Assembly: GCA_027579435.1 (NCBI GenBank)
Contig: JANBPK010000771.1
Location: forward strand, 124,001 to 188,000
Direction: 5' to 3'
Source: Candolleomyces eurysporus
Taxonomy: Eukaryota > Basidiomycota > Agaricomycetes > Agaricales > Psathyrellaceae
Length of the DNA stretch: 64,000 nucleotides
Both the position numbers and the translations under genes were made by a program. Shown here in pieces: positions 11,330 to 22,246 of the stretch (position 1 is the first letter of the stretch; every line of letters begins with the position of its first letter). The notes under the pieces were generated by a model that was not told where the DNA came from, searched no databases, and saw only the letters and a program-made list of their open reading frames with translations.

Positions 11330-14300
11330 TTGAAGTTGAATGAGCTCAGGCGCCTTGATTCCATGTCGCCGAGTCTGCCTTCTTCCTCTTCACCGTCACC
11401 CGCGTTTCCTTCGTGCTTATCGACATCGTCCTCGTCGACGCCATCGAAGAACTTTGGCGACAAGCGTCCAAGAGCGGCGGATATAACGCAGGCCCCAGCT
11501 ACTGAAACCGCCACTGGCACGCGTTCAACGTCAAAGTCAAACGAGAGCATACCAGCAAACACGGTCAGTTGGACAACAGGCACCACCGACGCAGAATCCA
11601 GGAGCAAAACCGAGAAAGTTGAGGACGCTGGAAGTACTAATAGTGCAGGTGGGCTTGTTGCCAAACCCTGTCTTTCGTCCCTGAATGCACAGCTAATTGG
11701 GCGCTCAATTTCGCCTGCAATTTTTTTTTCTCTTCCAGAACTGCGGGTCCTACGAGAGCGTGCTGATTCCACGTTCCTGGGATTAGAATCGCAACGAGGA
11801 GCAATTTCACTGCCATTATCAAAGGAGGTGTTGGTGGTCAAAGAGTCAAGCGCAGAGGCATCAGCCCCATCATCATCGTCCACATCGCCATCAATACCGT
11901 CAGTAACGAGCTTGAACGGAACCAGCTCATCCTCGTCATCGAGCACGAACTGTTCACCGACGCTCGCGCTTCTTGCTGAGCGAAGGCAGCAGCAACGAGC
12001 GACGGCCTCGTGGACGCCAAAGACCCCAAACCTCGCCAACGACCTACCACGTTCAAACTCATCTTCCCCATTGTCGATCCCNCCCACAGCACGACTGGAG
12101 GGCCCACTTGTCTTGGTCGATCCCAATCCTAACCTTATCCTTATAAGTCCCACAGAAGCACCGCTACCCAGGGTCCGGGAGGCTGGGTCAGAAAGTGACT
12201 CAAACCAGGACCACGCAGCCGCAGGAACGGTACGAACATCCGGCTTATCGGCCAGCCTCGACGACGAGCTTGCTGTTGCTGTTTCGACGCCTCTGACCGG
12301 TAATATCCAGCAAACATCCCCCGAACCTTACTCGGGCTTGGTTGGTTTGCACTCGGTCGGTAACACGGAGTCAGCTTCATCGCCACAATCCACCACTCTC
12401 TGGAGAAGCAGCAGGCTTTCGAAGTTTGTGTCTGGATTAACCTCGACGTTGTCCAGGAGGAATACCACCAGGGACTCGAGCAACGATACCACCGATACCA
12501 CGAGCCAGAAGAGTACCACGGCAGCAACAGAGGCACAGCAGCAATCTCCTCCCCGATCTCTCCATCCGACCTCCGAGGGAAGCGTATTTACCTCGACCGA
12601 CTGGACACGGTCATCCAGCATCGGAAGTTTTCAAGGGTTGTTCACAAGCGCTCTCGATTATCTTGCCGTACCGTCACGAACCGCATCCATTTCAGTCCCC
12701 ACCAACACAACACCTACACCCCCAGACAACCCTGCTCCCGAGCAGGTTTCCAGCCCTGTAATAGACACTCCAACACCCTCCGACGCCAAATTGCCTTCTC
12801 CAACCAAATCAAGGCCATCTCGAGGCGGCCCTTCCCCTCTTGGTCCCTCAAAATCGACCTCGGCATCGCCGTCGACGTCATTGTTCATACCCGCGCGGTT
12901 GCATGCTGCGTACCAATCTATCCTCGCGTCTTCCTCATCGACGGCCCCACCGGATATTATCCAGCCTCAACCTCAAAGCCAAACCGAGAATCCGGCCCCT
13001 TCGAGACAAGAAGAATTGGACGCCATACTTCAAGGTCAGCAACGCGGAGCCCCATTGCACCGTAGGGATACCCTATCCACCGACCCCCAACCCAACACGA
13101 TGCGAAGAGAAAAGTACACCGACTATTTCCGTGACTCAACGTCCCCACCACCCCTACCTGTTCCCTCTTCTTCCTCTTCCTCCAACCTGCATGGCTCGCT
13201 CTCACGATCCTCAACACCCCGTGGATCATCTTCGTCAAGACGGAACACTATCGATTCTTTGGCAACATCCTTCACCTCGCTCTATACATCCAACGGTACG
13301 CTCGGCCATCCAGCTCCGTCTCGGGACAGAGACAAGGACCACTACCGGTCTACGAGGGATAAAGACAGGGAGAGGGAGAGAGTCCAGTCGCATGCGAGAG
13401 CATTATCCCCAGAACCTTACATCTCAACCAACGCGGCAATCGCGACAACAAACGGCAACTCGGACCCTTTCACCCTTCTTCGTCTTGAAGACCGCTGTCG
13501 TCACCTTGAGAAATCTGTCAAAGACTTCCAGTCCAAGCTTCGTTCGAAAGATCAGGAACTCAAGATGCGGGAAAGCGAACTTCGCTCCAAGGACATTGAG
13601 TTGCGGTCCAAGGATGCTGACCTGCGAGAGTTGGATTCCCAGCTGAGGGACACGGAGACTGAGCTTCGGGATAAACAATCTGAAGTCAGAAGGCGGGAGG
13701 TGGAGCTACGGGACAGGGAAGGGGAGCTACGGGAGGTTGAGAGCTTGTTGAGAGAGATGGAAGGCGAGGTGCGGTGGAGAGATGAAGAGCTGGAAAGGCT
13801 GAGGGGCAGGGATCGGGAATGGGAGCGAGAAAGAGAACGGTTGAACGATGTTGTGCAGCAGTCGGATCGCAGTAAGCGGGGCTCCAAGGAGCTAAGCGGG
13901 AGGAAGAAGAGCATGAAGGAATTGGTGGATCGGACGAAGGAAACTGTGGAGAACCTGGAGCGGCAGCTGAAGAGGAGAGCGAGTGAATCACCCGTCGTCC
14001 AACGCTCAAATGGTCGCCCCATCCACGGAAAACAGAATTCTTTCGATACGAAGGCGAATGTGGACCCGTTACCGACTCCACGCGGCGATGTCGGTTCCCT
14101 GTCGACGTCTGCGCCATCCACGAGCTACCTTTCAAATGGGTACAAAGCGTCCAAACAAGCCAACGGAGAAGATGGGTCATCCTCCGGTTCCTCATTTAAC
14201 TCCTCACGTTCTTCTCGGGAGGCATCCAAAAGACGAGAGCGCTCGAATCAAGTCAGTCCAACTACATCTCCCTCATTGTCGCCCGCCCGAAGGTCCCAGT

Positions 14301-14447
14301 CAAGGCCGCCACCTCCACAACCTCCACACCTCATTATACCAGGATCCAGCCAAGCACTCTCGCCTCNTCAATGGCATCTTCGTCAACCATCGGGCGAGCG
14401 CATCTCAACCGGTCAATATCCCTGCTCAGGCACCTGCCGCCAGGTAA
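11330..14447 (+). CDS. Ser-rich protein with C-terminal coiled coil
   Basis: One long intronless frame of roughly 1,040 codons; a second in-frame ATG at 11363 (MSPSLPSSSS) is an equally good start. The N-terminal two thirds are Ser/Thr/Pro-rich low complexity. From about 13.46 to 13.98 kb lies a regular heptad-like segment built of repeats such as RSKDQELKMRESELRSKDIE, predicted to form a long coiled coil. A Ser/Pro-rich tail follows. I do not recognise the family; no catalytic motif is visible. The 3' end is odd: from about 14,357 on the coding sequence is also the left edge of a block duplicated at 23.4 and 42.3 kb. If the N at 14,367 is a spurious base, the frame ends at 14,447 with PVNIPAQAPAAR; if it is real, the frame runs to 14,560. 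The last 30-70 residues are therefore uncertain and may be acquired sequence. Confidence 0.6.
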
Positions 14448-14749
14448 ACAAATGGCGTCCTTTCTCTTTACGGCACGTTCCCACTCGCACTTATGCTCGA
14501 TTTGCTCCGACCCCGCTTTCATTTGACAAATCGAGCGACAGGAATGTCAATCGAGGCTAGAAACACCTGTTTTGACTTCAATTTGGCCCCAAAAATACGA
14601 AATCCCTCGCTGACTTTAGCCCGAACTCATGAAGGAGACCGGGGATCTAATTTCCCCCCCTGGCGCTCAATTCATTAGAATATTCTTTGCCAGACAGAGT
14701 TCGGTCGCCTGCTCAAGGCCGTGATCCTGGACCCTGATCTCCTGGCAAT

Positions 14750-14755
14750 ATAAAC
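14750..14755 (+). promoter_or_regulatory. TATA-like box of small four-exon gene, copy 1
   Basis: TATAAA in the context GGCAATATAAACCACC, about 235 bp upstream of the start codon and followed by a pyrimidine-rich leader. The equivalents at about 23.83 and 42.70 kb are less canonical (atatgaat, acataagc). Confidence 0.4.
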
Positions 14756-14988
14756 CACCGTTTTTCGCTCCGCCGGTTTCTTCCTCTTTTTCTTGCTCCA
14801 CCACCACCTCACACCTTCTGCCGCTGGCTTTGGCCACGACGCAAGGAAGAGTCCTGTCTCAGGCTCTTTCCTCTCGGCTCACCGCTCCTTCGTCCTTCCT
14901 TTTTTTCCTATCTACCAACTACTCTACGCTATTCTATTCTACAACAGGCTTATATATTTTTCCCGACATAATCTGGTTGCCATATAAG

Positions 14989-15647
14989 ATGCCTCCCTCC
15001 CGTCTCCCGTTCCCGTCCTTCTCGCTCGTACTCACTGCGGCCAATGGCGACGCTTTGCTCACGATGCAAGATTTCAATCCTGCGCCGACCAGCGTCGAAG
15101 TCAGCCTGCAGCTTCCACAGCTCAGTGCGATCGTGACCACACCCACCCTCCTGCAACCACCCGATAGTGATCCTCTCATGGTATGTGCCCACTGGGGTCA
15201 AAAGGCGATAGCTTCGGTGTTGATTGCCTTCCAGCAAACAGTCGATACGCGCTTCCAAGGCCAGCTCGCGTATCAAGCGCGTTACGCCGTAAGCCTATCT
15301 ACATATTCGTGAGTACGTTCGGTCACTGACGAAGGATAATTTACCACAGACCGATGCTGGCAAACCCAGTGACGAGGACGACGACAACCAGAGCGACATC
15401 GGGACGGTTTATGAGCCGTATCCTGTCGGGCTGGCGCACGAGCTCCATGCATTCGGAGAGTCTGCGCACACTCGTCGTCCTCGACGTTATCGCCGCGGTA
15501 ACTCTCCTAGTTTGCTGAAGCGTTTGAAGATGAAGGTAAGCCAATTGTTGTTGTCGTGACTGCCATTGACAAGGGTCTTTTTAGTTCTCTGCCTTCTGGC
15601 ACAAACTTCGTTGTCTTGGCACGTCGATTCTCTGCAGGGGCATTTAG
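14989..15647 (+). CDS. small four-exon protein of unknown function, copy 1
   Basis: Exons 14989-15180, 15235-15288, 15350-15535 and 15585-15647 give 164 residues (64+18+62+20). All introns are GT-AG (54, 61 and 49 bp) and all junctions are in phase 0. The N-terminal exon (MPPSRLPFPSFSLVLTAANG, then MQDFNPAPTSVEV) looks like a compact beta-rich domain. Exon 2 is an 18-codon micro-exon. Exon 3 is acidic (DEDDDNQSD), then rich in His/Arg. The end is a basic amphipathic stretch, SLLKRLKMKFSAFWHKLR. There is no signal peptide and no domain I know. Two paralogues at 24.1 and 43.0 kb have identical exon structure. It is convergent with NACHT-1. Intron 1 is 54 bp and stop-free in this frame, so its retention would only add 18 residues. 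Confidence 0.7.
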
Positions 15648-16202
15648 ACCAGTCGAACCAAGGACAAAGTAAACGCAAGAAATGCACGACGACTAACACT
15701 CGGTCTTTCAACATAGAGGCTTCAACTCTCCTGGCACTGTGTTCCATAGGATTCCGATCTTGTCAATCTTGTATATTTTATCCCGGCGAAGCTGTTTTAA
15801 ACAGTTCTTCAGCTTGGAGTACCAGTGAATTTTGGACTGATATTTCTTGGATTGTCCTGCGTATTGTGCGCCACCACGACCCCACACGGCGAAAATATTC
15901 TTGAGAATCGCGAGCGAGTTCTGCTTGCAATCCTGGATGTGCGTCGTTTCAACGTCCTGACAGGGCCTATCACTCACGTCTTCGTGCTAAAGATCCCCAT
16001 GCAGTACTTGTTGCAGGCTTCTTTTCGACGCTATTAACTTGAATGGATCTTCCGCCGTTCTCGTTGACGAACAGTGCTTCGCGTACAAATACTGTCATTT
16101 TGACGCACACAGGGTCGTTTCATGTCTTTCGACGCGTCTTGCGAAATTCTGTTTGCTTGTTCGAGACCATTGTAAATAGCTCATAGTCACTCACTCACAG
16201 TG

Positions 16203-16526
16203 TCAAAGCTTGAATCGACCTGTTTGAATACTTGGAGGCTGGCGATCACACACGTTGAGACTTCTCGGGGTGTCAATGCTCGATGGCATCTTCAGAATAT
16301 CCCGGCAAAAGTCGGTGCCTTGTCGTTCTTTTAAATTGACGGCGATGAAAACAGGAGGTCTTGAAGCACGATCAGGATGCAGCTCTGTGGTGGTACCGTG
16401 ACGTTGAAGCGTGCTTCCGACTTCTTCAGAGTATCTTCTCTTCTTGATATATGTGCGTTGGGCAATCTTGATCCATCCGCGTCTGAGCTCAACGATGATA
16501 GACGAGTAATCAGCTATATCAGCCAT
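16203..16526 (-). CDS. small hypothetical frame in block E
   Basis: A 107-codon frame starting MADIADYSSIIVELRRG, rich in Arg and Lys, preceded by a conserved leader with a TATA-like box at 16,655-16,663. The duplicate near 44.2-44.5 kb keeps the leader and part of the same frame (LQRHG, then a final N-x-C-D) but has stops upstream and is much diverged. I know no family. It may be a real short gene that has decayed in the other copy, or just an open stretch in conserved non-coding DNA. Confidence 0.25.
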   Translation of the reverse strand: MADIADYSSIIVELRRGWIKIAQRTYIKKRRYSEEVGSTLQRHGTTTELHPDRASRPPVFIAVNLKERQGTDFCRDILKMPSSIDTPRSLNVCDRQPPSIQTGRFKL

Positions 16527-16654
16527 TTGTATTCAATCAGGATGGTAATGTAGGATATTCGAAGGCAGAGTGGGATAAGTAAGGGAATAATTGAGCATGA
16601 TGAAGCCGAGGAGGGGAAGCAAGGGTGTGTGGGAGTGTCGGGGCTGGCGCGTCG

Positions 16655-16663
16655 CCTTATATG
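16655..16663 (-). promoter_or_regulatory. TATA-like box, minus strand
   Basis: Minus-strand CATATAAGG, conserved in the duplicate near 44,648, about 130 bp upstream of the small frame at 16,526-16,203. Confidence 0.35.
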
Positions 16664-16740
16664 AGTCGCTGGATATGACTCGTCGGCATGGTCTGTGCGC
16701 AACACTTCCGTTTTGAGCGAGACCGGCAAATGCCGACGCT

Positions 16741-17060
16741 GGGTAATGTGCTGTAGAGGAATTTACAGAGAAGAAATTCAGGAATTTCGCAGGATTTGCT
16801 GCGCTAGGTGTGATAGTATGCTGTCGTCCCAGCCTCCTTAACTGGGTCTTTATCTCTCAGGAGGAATATAATGCTTAGGCACACCCTCATTTCGAGCTGG
16901 CAATTAAATTCAAGCACTTCGGTTACTGGTCAGGCAGACGCACTATTGCCGATTCGATTGTCAAGGATATTGAGACCGACTCTCCCCTACGATATGCGCC
17001 TCCTTTAGGGTTCCAACAATCAAATTGACACGACAAAAAAACCGGTGCATTTTGACGGGA
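16741..17060. other. 3' flank of NACHT-1
   Basis: No gene. It has patchy similarity to the sequence downstream of NACHT-6 (about 36.9-37.1 kb) and NACHT-7 (about 44.77-44.88 kb), so it belongs to the duplicated unit. Confidence 0.5.
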
Positions 17061-19378
17061 TTACACGCGTGCCACAATTTTCTCAGGAAGCCGAATGAGT
17101 CGACTAGGTGTGACTCTAAAATCCACCTCCTCGACCTTGGTTTCATGGGAGATCCGCTGCCACTTGTCGTATAAATTCTGTATTACTCGATGAAATTCTT
17201 GATCATGACCCTGTAACAGTTGTTGTCAAGTCATCAGGCTGTTGAGATGAGAAAAATCATCGTGACTTACTTCGAGCTCCAGAACATGCGCCAAGAGGGC
17301 CAGACAGCCGTCTACTATTTGTTTGGAAAACGAATCGAAGCGTTTTCGAATTTGTTCACTGATACATTTATCCACCTTTTCCCATCTCTTGATTTTCTCG
17401 AGGGTGCTACCTGCGGAGAGAAGACGCGGAATGCAGCTAAACTCAGGTTTACCTCCACCGAATCCGGTCAGAAGGAAGTGGCACACGAATAACCTAATTG
17501 AAAATTGGAATGCTGAAATCGCGCGGTTTAGTTGAGACTCGGTACAAAGCGCCCCAAGTAGTATAGAAATGCACATACTTGAATCATCCCTGTCCAGAGC
17601 ACTGACGCAGGCGACAGCCACAAACTCGGCAGCGCGGGATTCTGGAATAAAGAGACTCTTCGAGCGACCTGCGTTATCAAGAAAATCCGTGAAAGATTTG
17701 TGATAAAATTTGAGATATTCGGAAGGCTTCATGAATTCGTAGACCTCCGTTGTGACAAGAGACCGTAGGTCAGATATGAGCCACTGTTGTGCGTTGTTTT
17801 CCAGACCGAAAAGCTCGCCCAGAACGGAAGTAGGAACAGCTGCGGTCCAGCGACCATCCTGTAACAGCTGGTATCCCCTGAGTAAAAAGAGGAAATCCCG
17901 CTCAGGGTGTGCTGCTTCGTACGCTTCTTTAGCAGCAGATACGATGTTGGTATAGAGAAGGTCCAGGGCGGTGAAGGGTTGTGCCCGATCTTCGGGTGTC
18001 CAGGTAAGGATGGCTCGTAATCTGTCCACGGGGGAACTTCGTCGTTCCGATACGAACTTGATCACCGTCGCTGCGTAGATGAACTGCCTTGAGGCATTAA
18101 AGACCAGAATTTCGATGTCTTCCTTTGACGGCCATGAAGGGGATTGTGCTCGGGGATCACCACTTCTTCGGCCTATATCGCGGAGCCTCCTCCATAATAC
18201 GCGACGAATGTCACCACTGGCGTCGTATTGGTCGCTGAGTTGAATGTGATATGCTTTTTGGTGGAGATATCCGGTGTCTTCCAGTGCGCTACGAATTGCC
18301 CATTCTGGCCTGCTGGCAATGAAAACGCGGAAAGGAAGCGCGTCATCTTGGAGGAGACAATCGTCGATAGTTGCCAAAAGCTCGACTTGGCGCTGCTCGT
18401 CCGTGCACTCGTCCAATCCATCGATGAGGATGGCATAGGGTAGGGCTGTGAGCTCGGGTTTTGAGACTTCTCGAGAAAAGTCCTGAATCGGATTAACGAT
18501 GAGCTTGTTCATCTGCGTCTTCAACGATTTCTCGAAGATCAGCGGATCCTTGGTCACGGCTGCGGAAATACCCTCTCGGAGCGCAGGGTTGTTGGACCCC
18601 AGCTGGTACGCGATCGTTGGAATCACAGCAGAAACCGTGTTTCGAGTAGGGTCGGTTGACGAGAAGAAGAATGTAGAGGCCAAAATGTCCAGCTCAGAAC
18701 ACTCCTCTGCCACCGTCTGTTGCAATGCCGACTTTCCTGAACCAGCAGCGCCCGTCATGCACAGCAAACGCTGAGGCGATTCTCGGTCTTGAATCCACTC
18801 TATAAGCTCTTCGGTCACCTCCACACGGGTGTCTTCGTCGCATTTTGGTGGATCGAAACGGTATTTAGAGTCATGCAGCGCGTTTGGAGCCGTATTCTGC
18901 AGTAACCGCTCCCATCCTGGAAAATCATTGTAGTCAGAGCACTCAAAATTGCAGATGGCAACGCACCACTGGGGTCGTTTGAGTTGCATCCGTGCTGGTG
19001 TGCGTTTATTTGCAGACCTTTGACGACAAAATTGCTCGCATAGGGGAAAAAGCTTGACGGTGGTTTGGCACTCGGTACAGTGGCTTTCGCTGTCTCCAAG
19101 GCGCTTGTAGACGCACTGGCTTCCCTGGAGGTTGGATCATGTAGTTGCCGCTCTTTGCTGTTCGAATTATTCGCAGTGTTCGAAGCAACGACGACTGGAG
19201 ACTCTACTTGCACAGATCCTATTGGAACCGGTTGAATGCGCCCGGTGTTGCTCTCCTCTGAGTCGACCTGCTCTTCAAGATCTGGCTGCTGACCGACAGT
19301 TCGGCCACCATTATGCTTCCTCGACCAAGGCCAGCGAAAAAAGGGTTTCGAGGATGTGGGCTTGGCATTTGGGGTCAT
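17061..19378 (-). CDS. NACHT-domain NTPase 1 (STAND/NLR-like)
   Basis: Exons 19378-18967, 18916-17579, 17512-17271 and 17210-17061 give 713 residues with consistent phases (1, 1, 0). Exon 1 (137 codons) is Ser-rich and variable apart from an N-terminal RWPWSRK basic patch and a final FPYASNFVVKGLQINAH segment. Exon 2 starts WERLLQNTAPNALHDS, the usual lead-in to fungal NACHT domains. Walker A is GAAGSGKS (about 193-200) and Walker B is ILIDGLDEC (about 300-308), followed by FRVFIASRPEWAIRSALE. The domain binds and hydrolyses nucleotide; such STAND proteins act as oligomerising sensors. No HET, WD40 or ankyrin region is present; the C-terminus is helical with HDQEFHRVIQNLYDKWQ in the last exon. 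Unlike its paralogues it reads through the usual stop region, giving a 49-residue last exon. Confidence 0.85.
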
Positions 19379-19457
19379 CCTGGCTGCAAATACAGGTTGT
19401 AGGGTGTTGGGCTTGATGGTCGGGAGAAGAGCTGTGAATTCCGACATGCTCCGCTCC

Positions 19458-19516
19458 CAATTCAATAGTCACCAATTCAATGGTCACCAATTCGATGGTC
19501 ACCGGTCACCGGTCAT
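19458..19516. repeat. minisatellite in NACHT-1 promoter
   Basis: Three near-identical 15-bp units (consensus CAATTCAATGGTCAC) followed by two 7-bp units CGGTCAC/T. It lies about 80-140 bp upstream of the NACHT-1 start codon and splits a CTCCCAA ... CAGCGCTTG pair that is contiguous upstream of NACHT-4 and NACHT-6. Confidence 0.85.
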
Positions 19517-19626
19517 CAGCGCTTGCGTCTGGGCGCCTAGGCCAAAGATACATTGTATCTTAAAATGTTTGTTCTTTTTTTTCTGGAGGTGCTCCCCGAT
19601 TATATGACGACCTGTCTTCTTCTTTT

Positions 19627-20191
19627 TCAGTGAAGAGGCGCTGCTGTAGCAACCTTCTTTTCAGCCTTTTTCATAGGCCTCCTCTCCTCCCCAGCCTGCT
19701 CCTCCTCTATCGCCGATGCTTCAGCTCCACCAACAACCTCGCTCTCTCTCCTCTTACGCTTCTTTCCCTCATTCCTCATCTTCTCCGTCTCTTCATCGTC
19801 ATCGTGCTAGCCGGCCATCTCCAAGTCTTCCGAAGCCGCCTCTTTGGCTTTCTGCTTCTCCTTTTCTGCTTTCCAAGCTGCCTTCTTCGCCTCCCTCTCC
19901 TTCTCCTCCACACGAAGCACTGTTTTGGTAGATTTCTCTACAATCGCAGTTTCTGGGCTATCATGCTGAGTAGTTACCAAACCCTCCATAATCACGTTCG
20001 CCTTGCTTCCTCCCTTTGAAAACTTGTGATTTGACGCCGCCGTAGTCAGCTTGGTTTTTGAGTTCGAGTCGCCCCTTTTCGAGCTTGAGACGGCTCTCGG
20101 CGCCAATGGAATTTGTGGACTCTTCGGATTTGCTGTTGACACCGGTTAGAGCGTCGATACGGATGGAGAATGAGGTTTTGGTTGCGGCCAT
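19627..20191 (-). pseudogene. degenerate Lys/Glu-rich protein gene
   Basis: The minus strand from 20191 begins MAATKTSFSIRIDALTG. An overlapping second frame (from 20142) carries SKANVIMEGLVTTQHD and a Lys/Glu-rich stretch, EKEREAKKAAWKAEKEKQK, ending at a TAG after EMAG (about 19,807). Beyond that TAG the same frame stays open for another 60 codons with KRKRRESE and RRPMKKAEKK clusters up to TGA at 19,627. One frameshift plus one in-frame stop would turn this into a basic, probably nuclear protein of about 185 residues. I do not recognise the family. It has no obvious intron, so a retrocopy is possible. Confidence 0.4.
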
Positions 20192-21469
20192 CTACGGAAG
20201 GAACAAAAGAAAATGAGAAGAAAGAGTTAGAACTAGATATTCAAGGGGACATAGAAAAAGTTGAATTGAACAGACCTATTCCTTCATCTTAGGCGGCGGC
20301 TGTCCGATTAAGGACACACGATAAATCAACACATACTTGGGTGTATCTATTTAGTCTTTCACATACCATGTCAATGAGTGACTGAGACCAAGGCTAACCA
20401 AGTCCCTGGAGTCCAATCCATCGAGGAGAGCGGCGAGCTGTGGGGAGATTTGCACAAAGTTTGGAGATGCTGGGGACTAGGATCCAGAAGTCCCCTCCTG
20501 GTATTCATCCCTGCTGCTGTAGATGTAAGTTGACAACATACCTCCGCACGAGCCAACGATGTAAAATAATTTGCCCACAAAAAGAATCCCTAGTGATTAA
20601 GGCCCCTGCATAAGCTCATGGAATACTTGGCAGTCTGATAAGTTAGAACCTGTGTGAAGTGGCCGATGCTTCGCACGGCAAGTGCCGAGGCATTTTGACT
20701 GGAACTAGCGGAAAACAGCGGCCGGAGTGATGGTTGCACATGCCGGAAGCACCGTCTTGGCACACATCGACCCCCGTAGTACCCGAGTGAAAAATGCCTC
20801 GAAATTGTGGACGAGAGTGGGGGATTCGAGCAGTCTCTGGCTGTATCGTCTCATTCAGACCGCAAATAGTAGGCCTTGCCGGTGTTCACGTAGGACTCCG
20901 ATGGAAGACAGAAGAGACTACAGCTCGACATGAATCCAAAGTAAAGGCAGGGTCAGCAGAAAAGGGTGAAAAACTGCAATTTGGAGGGGCTTCGTGCGGC
21001 ACGTAGACGTTCGCTGATAGTGCTGAGGGTTTGGCTTCCAGTGGGAAACAGTCCAGGGAGGGCAGACTTGTTTTCGACGATGCTAACCAGAAGCCCTTGA
21101 GTTGGTCCCCGTTCTTATCATTGTCAACGATATCGAAGAACGAGCTCATTACGAGACCCACAAAATAACGCTGGAGCGCTCAATAAGGCCAGGCTCCCAT
21201 CCAGAATAAAGTCAGAAGCTAAATCTGTGTAAATGTATATTTCAAAGTGATTGGAATATCGTACAGAACCCGAGATTCGCTAAAGCACCAACCTTTAATT
21301 CAAGGCTTGTAGAGATGGCGAGAGTCTGAAGGTACCCGCGGACGGCAGGAGTTCTTGGCTGGGTTGCTGGTGAGGCCTTGAGGCCTGGATGGGTGGAAAG
21401 GCTGCAATTCCTAACGTTCGCTTTGACAGCTTCAAGTGGTGTTGAGGCGAGCCGAGATTTTGACATGGT
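20192..21469. other. intergenic, no supported gene
   Basis: About 1.3 kb of unique-looking sequence between the Lys/Glu-rich pseudogene and module X1. Short frames on both strands show no domain or conservation with other parts of the cluster. Confidence 0.4.
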
Positions 21470-22130
21470 GGCTGGTCCAGCAAGTTGTAGGGTCTACAGT
21501 GAGGGGAGCGTTTATTTCGAGACTCGCTGTCGCAAAGCAAAGGCGAGGTGGGAAAGAGGCGAACCGGTTCGAAAGGGTTTGAACGGCGGGGGGCCGCTTG
21601 ATCGCTGAATCGAGCTCGCCGCGATGCGCAATGGACGATGGACCATTGCTGTCGACCACCACGAGCTCTCGCCAAGCTTTCGTTCGACGTTTTCAACAAT
21701 TCGACCAGTCCACGAACTCCTTCTTCGTCCAAGAACGCACCGTCAGCGACGGCATGGAGAATACTTTCGAATGACCCAATGATCAATTCAGTAAACGATA
21801 CTAGGAGTCTGGCAAGAGGATTGGGCTCTTCGAGACGAGTTCAACAACACTCAGAAGTTGACTCTGGAGTGCCTCGATCAGTCTTCGGTGTAAAGGAATG
21901 TCCTCGTCCCAAGTCTTATAGTGGAAGAACGTCGCTAGAGCAATGGGGATTTGGGACATCGTCGTGGCTTGAAGGTTGGCAGATTTTTCTTTCGCTGTTG
22001 CACCAATGACCAAGATTCATCATTGAAATTTCCTTCTCCCCGGTCAGAAAAAACCCATCGCCATCTACGGGGGTTTAAGTGGTTCCCTATCTTGTTTTCA
22101 TGCCGCGCGAGCTCGCGACGCCTTTGCGAC
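21470..22130. repeat. degenerate module X, copy 1
   Basis: Similar to 28,030-28,490, part of 33,480-33,790 and 40,010-40,860. Shared stretches include a CGAACCGGTTCGAA segment and, later, a conserved SWSLVQQ/SWSLALQQ-like reading on the minus strand. The frames are broken, so this looks like remnants of a minus-strand gene. Confidence 0.6.
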
Positions 22131-22246
22131 ACCTTGAAGCGGCTTGACTCTGACTTAGGGTCGCAATCGCTTGTAACCCTCGAGCGTTGCCTGAACCAAT
22201 ACAGCCCGCCTCAGAGAGAATCTGAAGGCTGGCTAATAACATCTCA

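Larger units (their letters stand above)
14357..16740. repeat. duplicated block E, copy 1
   Basis: Block shared with 23,416-25,200 (truncated) and 42,283-44,730. In order it carries a conserved leader, the four-exon small gene, a non-coding stretch, and a minus-strand leader with TATA box and short frame (16,203-16,700). The left edge lies inside the 3' end of the coiled-coil gene; the right edge precedes the 3' end of NACHT-1. Confidence 0.8.
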
